This document shows positions 8,433 through 18,458 of a stretch of DNA of 64,000 nt, in pieces. The notes beneath the pieces are model-generated. The model was not told where the DNA came from. It did not search any database and was given only the letters and a program-made list of their open reading frames with translations. Location: assembly GCF_014197535.1 (NCBI RefSeq), contig NZ_JACIFV010000004.1:1-64000 (forward strand), given 5' to 3'. Each line of letters opens with the position of its first letter. Positions within the stretch are counted from its first letter, which is position 1. The stretch comes from Rhizobium aethiopicum (GTDB lineage: Bacteria; Pseudomonadota; Alphaproteobacteria; Rhizobiales; Rhizobiaceae). A program made the position numbers and the translations under genes.

Positions 8433-8855
8433 TCAATGGTGCGAATGCGTGCATTGACCGTGGTCGGCGAGAACCTCGATGACGCGGCATTGGTCAACGC
8501 GGCCGTGGCCGCAGCTCTCCACCATCATTTCCAGCTCGGCCTTTAAAGCCATCAGGCTGCGGATGCGCTGCTCGACTTCGACGAGGCGAGCCTTGGCGAT
8601 GGCGTCGGCCGAGGCGCAGGACTGGTTCGGATCATCCTGCAGAGTGAGCAGCGTACGGATCGCCTCGATCTCGAAACCGAGCTCGCGCGCGTGGCGGATG
8701 AAAGCGAGGCGGCTGATGTCGGCAGGTTCGAAGGATCGCTGGTTGCCTTCGCTGCGGCTCGGGGCCGCGAGCAGGCCGATGCTCTCGTAATAGCGCACCG
8801 TCGGCACCTTGACGCCGCTTCGGCGGGCCGCCTCGCCAATCGTGATCTTTTTCAT
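8433..8855 (-). CDS. cadR: MerR-family metal-responsive regulator (CadR/ZntR/PbrR type)
   Basis: A 140-aa MerR activator. The N-terminal winged helix (ITIGEAARRSGVKVPTVRYYE) is followed by a dimerisation helix. Metal-site candidates are C80, C115, C123 and C135, with a C-terminal THSHH tail. C80 and C115 sit at the positions of the metal cysteines in CadR/PbrR proteins, so Cd2+, Pb2+ or Zn2+ response is likely. It is divergent from the P-type ATPase gene with a MerR-type dyad in between, the standard arrangement in which it distorts and activates the ATPase promoter. The exact metal cannot be fixed from sequence. Confidence 0.88.
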   Translation of the reverse strand: MKKITIGEAARRSGVKVPTVRYYESIGLLAAPSRSEGNQRSFEPADISRLAFIRHARELGFEIEAIRTLLTLQDDPNQSCASADAIAKARLVEVEQRIRSLMALKAELEMMVESCGHGRVDQCRVIEVLADHGQCTHSHH

Positions 8856-8865
8856 GATTTTTCTC

Positions 8866-8896
8866 TTGCACCTCTAGTCGCTAGAGGATGTAGGGG
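8866..8896 (+). promoter_or_regulatory. MerR-type promoter/operator of the metal ATPase
   Basis: TTGCAC (8866-8871) is a good -35 element. The dyad CCTCTAG-TCG-CTAGAGG (8871-8887) fills the spacer, and a weak -10 (TAGGGG, 8891-8896) follows at 19 bp. An overlong spacer occupied by a dyad is the hallmark of promoters activated by MerR proteins. The position argues that the ATG at 8899 is too close to be the translation start of the ATPase. Confidence 0.75.
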
Positions 8897-8925
8897 GGAT
8901 GCTTCTGTTTGACAAGGAAGCGGAT

Positions 8926-11133
8926 ATGGCTGAGACGAGCGAGACACGATACAGGGTCGGCGGCATGGATTGCGCCGCCTGCGCGAGCAAGATCGATACC
9001 GCGGTCAGGCGCGTAGCAGGCGTTGCCGATGTCTCAGTCTCGGTGGTGACGGGCACCATGACCATCCGGCATGACGGCAGCAGCGATCTCAAGGCAGTCG
9101 AGAGGAAGGTGACGGGGCTTGGTTATTCCGTCTCGCCCTTTACCACGCCCGCGCGTGAAGGCCGCCCGCACCATCATCACGATCACGCCGCTCATGGCCA
9201 TGGAGATCACGACCATGCCCATGACGAGAAGGAAATCGAAGGCCTGCATGGGCACGACCATGCGCCGATGGCCGGTCCCTGGTGGCGGAGCAGGAAAGGC
9301 CGCCTGGCCATTTTTTCGGGTGCGGCACTCGTTGTCGCCTATGCCGTCGGCCATCTGGTGCCGGCGATCGCGTCCTATGCCTTCTTCGTTGCGATACTGG
9401 TCGGTCTGCTGCCGATTGCGCGGCGAGCCGTCATGGCGGCTTTGTCAGGCACGCCGTTTTCGATCGAGATGCTGATGACGATCGCCGCCGTCGGCGCCGT
9501 CATCATCAATGCGGGCGAGGAGGCAGCAACGGTCGTATTCCTGTTCCTCGTCGGCGAGCTGCTCGAAGGTGTGGCGGCGGGCAGGGCGCGTGAAAGCATC
9601 CAGTCGCTGACGGCCCTGGTGCCGAAGACCGCGCTGCTTGAACACAATGGTCAGATGCGGGAGGTGCCGGCGGAAAGTCTTGCCGTCGGCGCGGTCATCA
9701 TGGTTCGTCCCGGCGATCGCATCTCTGCCGACGGCGTCATCGTATCAGGCGAGAGCGCGATCGACGAGGCTCCGGTGACAGGCGAGAGCACGCCGCTGCG
9801 CAAGGGCGTCGATGCCGTCGTCTATGCCGGTACGGTCAATGGCGATGCGGTGCTCAGGGTTCGCGTCACGGCAGCCGCTGCCGACAATACCATCGCTCGC
9901 GTCGTCAAGCTGGTGGAAGAAGCGCAGGAATCGAAGGCGCCGACGGAGCGCTTTATCGATCGGTTCTCTTGCTACTACACGCCGGGCGTGGTCGTGGTCG
10001 CAGCACTGGTCGCAGTCGTTCCGCCGCTGTTTTTCAGCGGCGCGTGGGGGGAATGGATCTACAAGGGACTTGCCATCCTCCTGATTGGCTGCCCCTGCGC
10101 CCTCGTCATCTCGACGCCGGCGGCGATCGCCGCTTCGCTGTCGGCGGGCGCACGGCGCGGGCTGCTGATGAAGGGCGGCGCGGTCCTGGAGACGCTCGGC
10201 AAGGTGACGATGGTCGCCTTCGACAAGACGGGCACGCTGACGGAAGGCAAGCCTCGGGTGACCGACATCCTTTCCTTCGGGTTGAGCGAGGCGCAGCTCC
10301 TGTCGCGCGCGGCTGTGCTCGAGCAGGGCTCCAGCCATCCGCTGGCACTGGCGATCCTCGACCGCGCCAAGGCGGACGGCGTGCCCGTGCCGCCCGCCTT
10401 CGAACTGGAAGCGCTGCCGGGCAAGGGTGTCACCGGCAAGATCGGCGGCGAGACAGTGGATCTCTTGTCGCCGCCCGCCGCCCGCGAGCGTGGGGCGCTC
10501 AACGCGGAACAGGAGGCGCGTATTGCAGGGCTCAATGATGAGGGCAAGAGCGTATCGGTGCTGCTCGTCAATGGCGCTGCGGCCGGCCTGATCGCCATGC
10601 GCGACGAGCCGCGCGAGGATGCCGGGGCGGGGCTCTCGGCGCTCAAATCGGCCGGTGTCAAGGCGATGATGCTGACGGGCGACAACAAGCGGACGGCGGC
10701 CGCCGTCGCCGGCATGCTCGGCATCGACTGGCGTGGGGAGATGATGCCCGAGGACAAGCAACGGGTCGTCGGCGAATTGAAGCGCGAGGGCTTCGTCGTC
10801 GCCAAGGTCGGCGACGGCATCAACGACGCGCCGGCGCTCGCTGCCGCCGATATCGGCATCGCCATGGGCGGCGGCACCGACGTGGCGCTGGAGACCGCCG
10901 ATGCCGCCGTGCTGCACGGACGCGTCGGCGACGTGGCGCGGATGATCGCGCTTTCCAAGCGCACGATGCGCAATATCTCGCAGAATATCACCATCGCGCT
11001 CGGGCTGAAGGCTTTCTTTCTGGTGACGACGATCGCCGGCATCAGCGGACTCTGGCCAGCGATCCTCGCCGATACCGGCGCCACCGTGCTGGTGACGATC
11101 AATGCGCTCAGGCTGCTTCGTGTACGGGAATGA
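8926..11133 (+). CDS. cadA: Zn2+/Cd2+/Pb2+-exporting P-type ATPase (P1B-2)
   Basis: 735 aa. An N-terminal heavy-metal-associated domain holds the CxxC at C16/C19 (GMDCAACAS). A His/Asp-rich linker at about 78-115 is likely a metal-binding extension. Transmembrane helices follow, with the metal-site CPC near 389-391, the phosphorylated DKTGTLT at D433, and the hinge GDGINDAP near 629. CPC with this subfamily pattern fits Zn/Cd/Pb export rather than Cu. I chose the ATG at 8926 with AAGGAAG before it, because an in-frame ATG at 8899 falls on the promoter. Expression is probably induced by the divergent MerR protein. Confidence 0.93.
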   Translation: MAETSETRYRVGGMDCAACASKIDTAVRRVAGVADVSVSVVTGTMTIRHDGSSDLKAVERKVTGLGYSVSPFTTPAREGRPHHHHDHAAHGHGDHDHAHDEKEIEGLHGHDHAPMAGPWWRSRKGRLAIFSGAALVVAYAVGHLVPAIASYAFFVAILVGLLPIARRAVMAALSGTPFSIEMLMTIAAVGAVIINAGEEAATVVFLFLVGELLEGVAAGRARESIQSLTALVPKTALLEHNGQMREVPAESLAVGAVIMVRPGDRISADGVIVSGESAIDEAPVTGESTPLRKGVDAVVYAGTVNGDAVLRVRVTAAAADNTIARVVKLVEEAQESKAPTERFIDRFSCYYTPGVVVVAALVAVVPPLFFSGAWGEWIYKGLAILLIGCPCALVISTPAAIAASLSAGARRGLLMKGGAVLETLGKVTMVAFDKTGTLTEGKPRVTDILSFGLSEAQLLSRAAVLEQGSSHPLALAILDRAKADGVPVPPAFELEALPGKGVTGKIGGETVDLLSPPAARERGALNAEQEARIAGLNDEGKSVSVLLVNGAAAGLIAMRDEPREDAGAGLSALKSAGVKAMMLTGDNKRTAAAVAGMLGIDWRGEMMPEDKQRVVGELKREGFVVAKVGDGINDAPALAAADIGIAMGGGTDVALETADAAVLHGRVGDVARMIALSKRTMRNISQNITIALGLKAFFLVTTIAGISGLWPAILADTGATVLVTINALRLLRVRE

Positions 11134-11215
11134 ATGTTTTGCCGCTGGCGGTTTGAAGACCAGCGATTAGGACCGGTCTCCGTTAGGTCGGCTCTCGGTT
11201 TGCTGACAAGGTCTC

Positions 11216-11334
11216 CTCGGTCATGCTCGGCCTTGTGCCGAACATCTGACCACTGCAATTATTTGGCAGGAAAACTCTTATTTTCAGATGCTTAGTTGAC
11301 CTGGGTGGGGTCCTCGGCACGAGGCCGAGGATGA
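11216..11334. repeat. Dispersed-type inverted repeat in the ATPase-nrd intergenic region
   Basis: CTCGGTCATGCTCGGCCTTG (from 11216) is imperfectly complementary to TCCTCGGCACGAGGCCGAGG (11311-11330, continuing ATGA). The arms of about 25 bp are separated by about 65 bp of AT-richer DNA. Short reading frames across it encode proline-rich peptides of the sort generated by such repeats and are not genes. The rest of 11134-11495 shows no gene. Confidence 0.55.
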
Positions 11335-11499
11335 CGTCGCGGGTTTTGCGTCGTCTGTCGGCAGCCAAGGAGCTGGCTATAGGCCAGCCGTCATCACGGT
11401 CTGTTCCACAGCGTCTTTTTCTTAAGATTTCGTTATCCCTGTTTTTCACAGGAACGCAGCGATTTCAAACCTGCCCTAACGCAAGGCGCCAACCATCTG

Positions 11500-11527
11500 T
11501 TGACGTGATTTTTGATTCGCGTACTAT
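11500..11527 (+). promoter_or_regulatory. Probable promoter of the nrdHIEF leader
   Basis: TTGACG (11500-11505), a 16-bp spacer and TACTAT (11522-11527) place a sigma-70-type promoter just upstream of the cobalamin riboswitch aptamer. Transcription would start about 5-10 bp before the aptamer. Confidence 0.5.
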
Positions 11528-11540
11528 ATCTAGTGTTTGA

Positions 11541-11735
11541 GGTTCCCTCGATTCGTAAGGGTCGCGGGCTAAGATGGGAATACGGTGCATTTGCGCCATC
11601 ATGGCGTGGCAATGCCGGAGCTGCCCCCGCAACTGTAAGCGGCGAGCAACTGTCCGATTTCAGGTCACTGGAGCATGATGCTCCGGGAAGGCCGGGCAGG
11701 GTGCTTCGACCCGTGAGCCAGGAGACCTGCCTTGA
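11541..11735 (+). ncRNA. Cobalamin (B12) riboswitch
   Basis: Contains the conserved parts in order: AAGGGTCGCGGGCTAAGATGGGAATACGGT-type 5' core (11557-11585), the CTGCCCCCGCAACTGTAAGC block (11621-11640), paired domains, and the B12 box AGCCAGGAGACCTGCC (11716-11731). A downstream hairpin CCCCGAA/TTCGGGG (11809-11837) followed by TTT could serve as the expression platform. It precedes nrdHIEF, the B12-independent class Ib ribonucleotide reductase. The expected logic is to switch the operon off when adenosylcobalamin is plentiful and a B12-dependent reductase can work. Confidence 0.92.
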
Positions 11736-11808
11736 ACGAAACGTCCACGGGCGGGGTGTCCGGAAGGTCGCGTGATCAAAGGCGGAATGATCCGTGCTTG
11801 TTGCGCTG

Positions 11809-11840
11809 CCCCGAACGTCCGCATGAGCACTTCGGGGTTT
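11809..11840 (+). terminator. Candidate expression-platform hairpin downstream of the B12 aptamer
   Basis: A 7-bp stem CCCCGAA (11809-11815) and TTCGGGG (11831-11837) with a 15-nt loop, followed by TTTG. The T run is short, so termination would be weak or Rho-assisted. The remaining leader to nrdH (11841-12009) has no recognisable gene. Confidence 0.35.
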
Positions 11841-12009
11841 GAAGCATGTCGAAAACATCAAGGCCGTCGCCCGCGCACATCCTGCGAGGGATGATATCAG
11901 GCGTTTAAAGCGCCAACCTTGCCACATCATTATCAAGCATTGTCCCGGACGCCGTACGACGCCCGATCCAGTCCTGCGTCCTGAATCCACTGACATCACG
12001 AGGAACATG

Positions 12010-12231
12010 ATGAGCGTTACCGTTTACAGCAAGCCGGCCTGCGTCCAATGCACCGCCACCTACCGCGCCCTCGACCGCCTGGGCGTGGACTATGAAGTGG
12101 TCGATATTTCCCAGGATGCCGAAGCGCTCGATCGTGTGCGCGGCATGGGCTACATGCAGGTTCCGGTCGTGGTTGCCGGCAGCCAGCATTGGGCGGGTTT
12201 CCGTCCCGACATGATCAGCGCGCTCTCCTGA
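12010..12231 (+). CDS. nrdH: NrdH glutaredoxin-like redoxin
   Basis: The electron donor for class Ib ribonucleotide reductase. The 73-aa protein has the thioredoxin-fold redox motif CVQC at residues 11-14 and the C-terminal WAGFRPDMI that is diagnostic of NrdH. Two adjacent ATGs occur (12007 and 12010). The second is chosen because it lies 5-6 bases from the ACGAGGA ribosome site. First gene of nrdHIEF, with a leader of about 275 nt after the riboswitch B12 box. Confidence 0.95.
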   Translation: MSVTVYSKPACVQCTATYRALDRLGVDYEVVDISQDAEALDRVRGMGYMQVPVVVAGSQHWAGFRPDMISALS

Positions 12232-12244
12232 GCCGAGAAAGGCG

Positions 12245-12646
12245 ATGGGGCTGATCGTCTACTATTCCAGCCGGTCCGGGAACACCCATCGGTTCGTCGC
12301 CAAGCTCGGATTGCGCGCGGCGCGCATTCCCCTCGGCGCTGAGGCCATCCACATTCGCGAACCCTATGTGCTGATCTCACCCACCTATTGCGGCGATGGC
12401 GGCAAAGGGGCCGTGCCCAGGCAGGTGATCCGCTTCCTCAACGATGCGGAAAACCGTTCCAACATCCGCGGCGTGATCGCCGCGGGCAACAGCAATTTCG
12501 GCGAGACCTACGGGCTTGCCGGCGATGTGATCTCGCGGAAATGCCAGGTGCCGTATCTCTACAGGTTCGAGCTTCTGGGGACGGCCGAGGATGTCGCCAA
12601 TGTCAAAGACGGGATGGGACGATTTTGGACACGGGAACGAATTTGA
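12245..12646 (+). CDS. nrdI: NrdI flavodoxin-like protein
   Basis: A 133-aa flavoprotein that supplies the oxidant used to assemble the Mn2-tyrosyl radical cofactor of NrdF. The N-terminal FMN phosphate loop [12 protein letters not shown] and the segment [17 protein letters not shown] match NrdI. It starts 13 bp after nrdH, and its 3' end overlaps the proposed nrdE start by 22 bp, consistent with translational coupling. Confidence 0.95.
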   Translation: MGLIVYYSSRSGNTHRFVAKLGLRAARIPLGAEAIHIREPYVLISPTYCGDGGKGAVPRQVIRFLNDAENRSNIRGVIAAGNSNFGETYGLAGDVISRKCQVPYLYRFELLGTAEDVANVKDGMGRFWTRERI

Positions 12647-14793
12647 CGCGGGATGCGGGCGCAAAAGCGCTGAAGGCGGCCGAAACGCTCGATTATCATG
12701 CGCTGAACGCGATGTTGAACCTCTACGACGATGAGGGCAGGATCCAGCTCGACAAGGACCGCATGGCGGCCAAGCAGTATTTCCTGCAGCATGTGAACCA
12801 GAACACGGTGTTCTTTCACAATCTTCGGGAAAAGCTCGATTACCTCGTCAGCGAGGGCTATTACGAGCAGGAGGTTCTCGATCAGTATTCCTTCAATTTC
12901 GTTCGCGACCTGTTCGATCAGGCCTATGCCAGGAAATTCCGGTTTCCCACCTTTCTCGGCGCCTTCAAATATTACACCAGCTACACGCTGAAGACCTTCG
13001 ACGGAAAGCGTTATCTCGAGCGCTATGAGGACCGCATCTGCATGGTGGCGCTGACTTTGGCACGCGGCGATGAGGCCCTTGCGCGCGACATGGTCGACGA
13101 GATCATTTCCGGCCGTTTCCAGCCGGCGACGCCGACCTTCCTCAATGCCGGCAAGAAGCAGCGCGGCGAACTCGTCTCGTGTTTCCTGCTGCGCGTCGAG
13201 GACAACATGGAATCGATCGGCCGCTCGATCAATTCGGCGCTGCAGCTCTCGAAGCGCGGCGGCGGCGTGGCCTTGTCTCTGACGAACATCCGTGAAGCCG
13301 GCGCACCGATCAAGCAGATCGAGAACCAGTCCTCCGGCATCATTCCGGTGATGAAGCTGCTCGAAGACAGCTTCTCCTATGCCAACCAGCTTGGTGCGCG
13401 CCAGGGCGCGGGCGCGGTCTATCTCAACGCCCATCATCCCGACATCATGGGATTTCTCGACACCAAGCGTGAAAACGCCGACGAGAAGATCCGCATCAAA
13501 ACGCTATCGCTCGGCGTCGTCGTGCCAGACGTTACCTTCGAGCTCGCCAGGAACAATGAGGACATGTACCTGTTCTCGCCCTATGACGTGGAGCGCGTCT
13601 ATGGTGTGCCCTTCACCGAGATTTCGGTGACGGAAAAGTACCGGGAGATGGTGGCGGACGCCCGTATCTCGAAGAAGAAGATCAAGGCGCGCGAATTCTT
13701 CCAGGTGATCGCCGAAATCCAGTTCGAAAGCGGTTATCCCTACATCATGTTCGAGGACACGGTGAATCGGGCGAACCCGGTGGCCGGGCGCATCTCCATG
13801 AGCAATCTCTGCTCGGAGATCCTGCAGGTGAGCGAGGCGAGCGAATACAATGACGACCTCTCCTACAAACATCTCGGCAAGGATATTTCCTGCAATCTCG
13901 GCTCGCTGAACATTGCGGCGGCGATGGATTCAGCCGATTTCGGCAAGACGATCGAGACCTCGATCCGGGCGCTGACGGCGGTCTCCGACATGAGCCATAT
14001 CTCCTCGGTTCCGTCGATCGAGAAGGGCAATGACGAGAGCCATGCGATCGGGCTCGGCCAGATGAACCTGCACGGATACCTCGCCCGCGAACGCATCCAT
14101 TATGGTTCGGAAGAAGGCGTCGATTTCACCAATATCTATTTCTATACGGTGACCTATCACGCCATCCGCGCCTCGAACCTGCTGGCGGTCGAACGCGGCA
14201 CTAGCTTCAAGGGCTTCGAGAACTCGAAATATGTCTCGGGCGAATACTTCGACAAATATACCGAGCAGGAATGGAAGCCGGCGACCGAAAAGGTGCAGGC
14301 GCTGTTCGACAAATCAGGCATCGATATTCCGGCGCGGGAAGACTGGGTGGCGCTGAAGAAGGCCGTCATGACCTCCGGTCTCTATAACCAGAACCTGCAG
14401 GCGGTGCCGCCGACGGGATCGATCTCCTACATCAACCACTCGACCTCCTCGATCCATCCGATCGTCTCGAAGATCGAGATCCGCAAGGAAGGCAAGATCG
14501 GCCGCGTCTATTATCCGGCGCCGTTCATGACCAACCACAATCTCGATTACTACCAGGACGCCTACGAGATTGGGCCGGAGAAGATCATCGACACCTACGC
14601 GGCGGCGACCCAGCATGTCGACCAGGGTCTGTCGCTGACCTTGTTCTTCCGCGATACGGCAACGACGCGCGACATCAACAAGGCGCAGATTTACGCCTGG
14701 AAGAAGGGCATCAAGACGATTTATTACATCCGTCTTCGCCAGATGGCACTTTCGGGTACGGAAGTGCAGGGGTGTGTGTCTTGTACGCTTTGA
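12625..14793 (+). CDS. nrdE: Class Ib ribonucleoside-diphosphate reductase, alpha subunit
   Basis: Catalytic large subunit that reduces NDPs to dNDPs. About 722 aa. The catalytic core includes [13 protein letters not shown] (redox Cys), NLCSEILQ with the thiyl-radical Cys environment, [10 protein letters not shown], and a C-terminal [10 protein letters not shown] whose CxxC pair is re-reduced by NrdH. The open frame runs 79 codons upstream into nrdI in a different frame. The N-terminus expected for rhizobial NrdE ([11 protein letters not shown]) begins at a TTG at 12625, so that non-ATG start is proposed. A weak GGGA lies just upstream. The next operon gene, nrdF, is separated by a 170-bp gap carrying a RIME-like palindrome. 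Confidence 0.93.
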   Translation: MDTGTNLTRDAGAKALKAAETLDYHALNAMLNLYDDEGRIQLDKDRMAAKQYFLQHVNQNTVFFHNLREKLDYLVSEGYYEQEVLDQYSFNFVRDLFDQAYARKFRFPTFLGAFKYYTSYTLKTFDGKRYLERYEDRICMVALTLARGDEALARDMVDEIISGRFQPATPTFLNAGKKQRGELVSCFLLRVEDNMESIGRSINSALQLSKRGGGVALSLTNIREAGAPIKQIENQSSGIIPVMKLLEDSFSYANQLGARQGAGAVYLNAHHPDIMGFLDTKRENADEKIRIKTLSLGVVVPDVTFELARNNEDMYLFSPYDVERVYGVPFTEISVTEKYREMVADARISKKKIKAREFFQVIAEIQFESGYPYIMFEDTVNRANPVAGRISMSNLCSEILQVSEASEYNDDLSYKHLGKDISCNLGSLNIAAAMDSADFGKTIETSIRALTAVSDMSHISSVPSIEKGNDESHAIGLGQMNLHGYLARERIHYGSEEGVDFTNIYFYTVTYHAIRASNLLAVERGTSFKGFENSKYVSGEYFDKYTEQEWKPATEKVQALFDKSGIDIPAREDWVALKKAVMTSGLYNQNLQAVPPTGSISYINHSTSSIHPIVSKIEIRKEGKIGRVYYPAPFMTNHNLDYYQDAYEIGPEKIIDTYAAATQHVDQGLSLTLFFRDTATTRDINKAQIYAWKKGIKTIYYIRLRQMALSGTEVQGCVSCTL

Positions 14794-14825
14794 GTTGATT
14801 TCGGCCGTGAACCTTTGAGTGCGTG

Positions 14826-15941
<1,116 letters not shown>

Positions 15942-16044
15942 GACTTGATCGCAGTTTCCCCTTATCATTTGCCTGCCTGTCGACCACATACAGCGGAAAT
16001 CGGATCCGGCCTTTGCCGGTGACGCGGCGTAACGGGAGTTTTTG

Positions 16045-17268
16045 ATGTCGTCTTTTCCAAACAAGGTCGGGAGGGCCGTTGAGGCGGAGGAGGGTGTCTG
16101 GCCGATCCGCCGGAGACGGATTCTCGACTGGCTGGTGAACGAGACGCGCGGCGAGCGCTTCATCGACAATATCCTGGTGGAGATGTGCGGCAAGCTGCTT
16201 TCGGCAGGGGTGCCGGTGGCGCGGGCGACGCTGCATTTCAGGGTGAACCACCCGCAATGGATCGGAGCGCGCATTCTCTGGAAGGAGGGGCTCACGGAGG
16301 CGAAGATCGACACATTCGCCTATGGCGTCGAAAACACGCCGGAGTTTCTGAACAGTCCGATCAATGCGATCCATCAGGGTGCCGAGGAACTGCGCAAACG
16401 GCTGGAAGGCGCAGCCGACGGCGACCTGGATTCATTCTATCAGGAACTGCATGACGACGGCCTGACCGAATATATCGCCTGGCCGGTCGAACACACCTTC
16501 GGCAAACGGCATGTCGTGACATTTTCCACCCGCCGGCCGGGCGGTTTTGCGAGCGAACATGTCGATTTCCTGCGCGATCTCCTGCCGGCGCTGACCCTCG
16601 TCAGCGAAATCAGGCTGAAGAACATCATGGCGCGCACGCTGCTGCAGACCTATGTCGGGCCGCATGCGAGCGAGCAGATCTTGTCGGGTGTCACGACCCG
16701 CGGCAGCGGCGCGACCGTCGGCGCGGCCATCATGATCTGCGATCTGCGCGATTTCACGGCGATCTCCGATCTCTGGCCGCGTGACGACGTCATCCACCTG
16801 CTGAACGATTATTTCGACGCCATGTCCGATCCGATCGAACGACATGGCGGGGAAATCCTGAAGTTCATGGGAGACGGGCTGCTGGCGATCTTCCCGCTAG
16901 CCAAGGAGACGGCCTGCCTCGATCTGCTGCAGGCGATCCGCGAAGGGCAGGCGTCGATGGCCGAGCTGAACGAGGAGCACCTGCGCACGGGACGGGAACC
17001 CCTGCGCTACGGCGTCGGTGTGCATGTCGGCGACGTCATGTACGGCAATATCGGCTCGCGCCGGCGGCTGGATTTCACCGTTATCGGCCCAGCGGTCAAT
17101 GTCGCGTCACGGCTGGAAAGCCTGACCAAGGAGGTTAAGCGTCCGGTGCTCTTGTCGCGGGCCTTCGTCGAAATGGCAGGCTGCGCGAAAGACATGGACG
17201 GTCTCGGCACCTTCCCGCTGCGCGGGCTCGGAGAGCCTGTCGATGTCTTTGCTTTCCCGGAACGGTAG
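16045..17268 (+). CDS. Class III adenylate/guanylate cyclase with N-terminal sensor region
   Basis: 407 aa. The C-terminal half (about 225-400) is a class III nucleotide cyclase homology domain: CDLRDFTAISD carries the first metal Asp, KFMGDGLLAIF the second, and DFTVIGPAVNVASRLE the transition-state Asn/Arg. The residues point to an active cyclase, probably adenylate. The N-terminal about 220 residues contain no transmembrane segment and resemble a GAF-like sensor seen in many rhizobial cyclases. The ATG at 16045 (GGGAG before it) is chosen over TTG at 16042. It is a full-length paralogue of the gene at 32095-33312. The signal sensed is unknown. Confidence 0.88.
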   Translation: MSSFPNKVGRAVEAEEGVWPIRRRRILDWLVNETRGERFIDNILVEMCGKLLSAGVPVARATLHFRVNHPQWIGARILWKEGLTEAKIDTFAYGVENTPEFLNSPINAIHQGAEELRKRLEGAADGDLDSFYQELHDDGLTEYIAWPVEHTFGKRHVVTFSTRRPGGFASEHVDFLRDLLPALTLVSEIRLKNIMARTLLQTYVGPHASEQILSGVTTRGSGATVGAAIMICDLRDFTAISDLWPRDDVIHLLNDYFDAMSDPIERHGGEILKFMGDGLLAIFPLAKETACLDLLQAIREGQASMAELNEEHLRTGREPLRYGVGVHVGDVMYGNIGSRRRLDFTVIGPAVNVASRLESLTKEVKRPVLLSRAFVEMAGCAKDMDGLGTFPLRGLGEPVDVFAFPER

Positions 17269-17372
17269 AGCATGTCGCGCAAAAGTGCGCAGCGGTTTTG
17301 CGACAACGAACTGCGCAAAAACAAAGACCTAAAGCGTGGAGCGAATCTGAAAGATCGCGACACGCTTTAGAC
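17269..17372. repeat. Dispersed rhizobial-type repeat after the cyclase gene
   Basis: A block starting AGAGCATGTCGCGCAAAAGT contains partial complement GTCGCGCAAAA / TTTTGCGAC. It ends with the perfect inverted repeat TAAAGCGTG (17330-17338) and CACGCTTTA (17361-17369). It lies between the convergent cyclase and queE genes. Similar AAAGCGTG...CACGCTTT blocks are common between genes in Rhizobium, and the hairpins may act as a bidirectional transcript end. Confidence 0.5.
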
Positions 17373-17376
17373 GGGC

Positions 17377-18105
17377 TCAGACGCCTCGCTTGTTTCCCCA
17401 CAGCAGCACGTGCAACTGCGGCAGCACGCGCGGGGCAAACCATCGGTCGGCCGTTACCTTCTCGACCAGCCAGTGCATGCGATCCATGACGCCGTCGATA
17501 TCGATGCGGGCGTCGACGTCATCGGGCGGCGGCGGTGTATGGTTGCCCGGCTGAAGGTACAAGGGAATATAGGGGTAGCGCTGGCCCACCTCTCGGGCGA
17601 AAGCATAATCGGCATCGTCGAAGACGACGATTTTCAAGGCGATCTCCGGTCCGCCGGCGGTCAGCCGGAGACAGTCGTCGACCTCACCCCAGTCTGTCAG
17701 CATCCCGCTTGACGGCGGCTTGGGACTGAGGACCAGGGTGTCGAGATCGCGAAACCAGTTCCGGGCCACACTTCCCTGTGTTTCCAATGCGAAGCGATAT
17801 CCCTGGGAATGGCCGAGTTCGATCAGCGGCCCCAGTGGCTGGATAGCCGGATTGCCCCCGGAAAGGGAAACCATTATCGGCTTGCCTCCGGAGAGTTTCG
17901 TAACCTCCTGCCAGATCGCCTCGACCGACATGGGGGCCCATTGATCCCGGAAGGCGCTATCGACCGCGTGAAGACTGTCGCACCAGGAGCAGCGGTAATC
18001 GCAGCCGCCTGTCCTGACGAATACCGTCGGCAGCCCGATCAATGCGCCTTCGCCCTGTATGGTCGGACCGAAGATCTCGCTGACGCGGATGGTCTCCGCG
18101 CTCAC
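17377..18105 (-). CDS. queE: 7-carboxy-7-deazaguanine synthase (QueE)
   Basis: Radical-SAM enzyme converting 6-carboxy-tetrahydropterin to 7-carboxy-7-deazaguanine in preQ0/queuosine synthesis. The 242-aa protein has the N-terminal QueE block [16 protein letters not shown] and the iron-sulfur Cys motif C-x3-C-x2-C in [21 protein letters not shown] is the SAM-contact Gly region. The start is a GTG at 18105 that overlaps the queD stop as GTGA, so translation is coupled. The open frame extends further upstream but overlaps queD. Third gene of queC-queD-queE. Confidence 0.93.
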   Translation of the reverse strand: MSAETIRVSEIFGPTIQGEGALIGLPTVFVRTGGCDYRCSWCDSLHAVDSAFRDQWAPMSVEAIWQEVTKLSGGKPIMVSLSGGNPAIQPLGPLIELGHSQGYRFALETQGSVARNWFRDLDTLVLSPKPPSSGMLTDWGEVDDCLRLTAGGPEIALKIVVFDDADYAFAREVGQRYPYIPLYLQPGNHTPPPPDDVDARIDIDGVMDRMHWLVEKVTADRWFAPRVLPQLHVLLWGNKRGV

Positions 18106-18458
18106 GGTCTGTACTCCGCCCAGGTCTTCGGCGTTTCGCTGACGCGGACGGACGAAGTCTCGGGGAAGCGCTGCTTGCACCAGTCGTAGAAATGCCTGGC
18201 TAGGAACTCGGAGGTGACTTTCGAGTGGCCGAAGACCTCGTTCAGATGCCGATGATCGAGAGCCTCGTCGATATAGCGCTTGAGCGGGGAGAGGTCGTGA
18301 TAGTCGCGAACGAAGCCATCGTCATTCAGGGTTTCGGCAGACAGTTCGACGACGACGATATAGTTGTGACCATGGAGCCGGGCACATTGATGACCGGCCG
18401 GCAGATGATCGAGCTGATGCGAGGCGGAGAGATGAAATTCCTTGGTGATGCGGTACAT
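18102..18458 (-). CDS. queD: 6-carboxytetrahydropterin synthase (QueD)
   Basis: Converts 7,8-dihydroneopterin triphosphate to 6-carboxytetrahydropterin, the second step to preQ0. The 118-aa tunnelling-fold enzyme shows the zinc-binding His set (FHLSASHQL and LHGHNY) and the catalytic Cys in [16 protein letters not shown] is also conserved. The start at 18458 overlaps the last base of the queC stop (TGATG). The longer open frame upstream is inside queC and is rejected. Confidence 0.94.
   Translation of the reverse strand: MYRITKEFHLSASHQLDHLPAGHQCARLHGHNYIVVVELSAETLNDDGFVRDYHDLSPLKRYIDEALDHRHLNEVFGHSKVTSEFLARHFYDWCKQRFPETSSVRVSETPKTWAEYRP

Noticed and set aside
9745..10917. 390-codon minus-strand ORF antisense to the metal ATPase
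   Set aside because: It is a shadow frame of high-GC coding DNA; the plus-strand protein has all P-type ATPase motifs.
11183..11449. Minus-strand ORF of 88 codons in the ATPase-nrd gap
   Set aside because: It lies across an inverted repeat, has no ribosome site or domain, and its composition is that of repeat-derived frames.
12388..12624. Extended N-terminus of nrdE from ATG 12388
   Set aside because: The extra 79 codons overlap nrdI in another frame and are Arg-rich shadow sequence.
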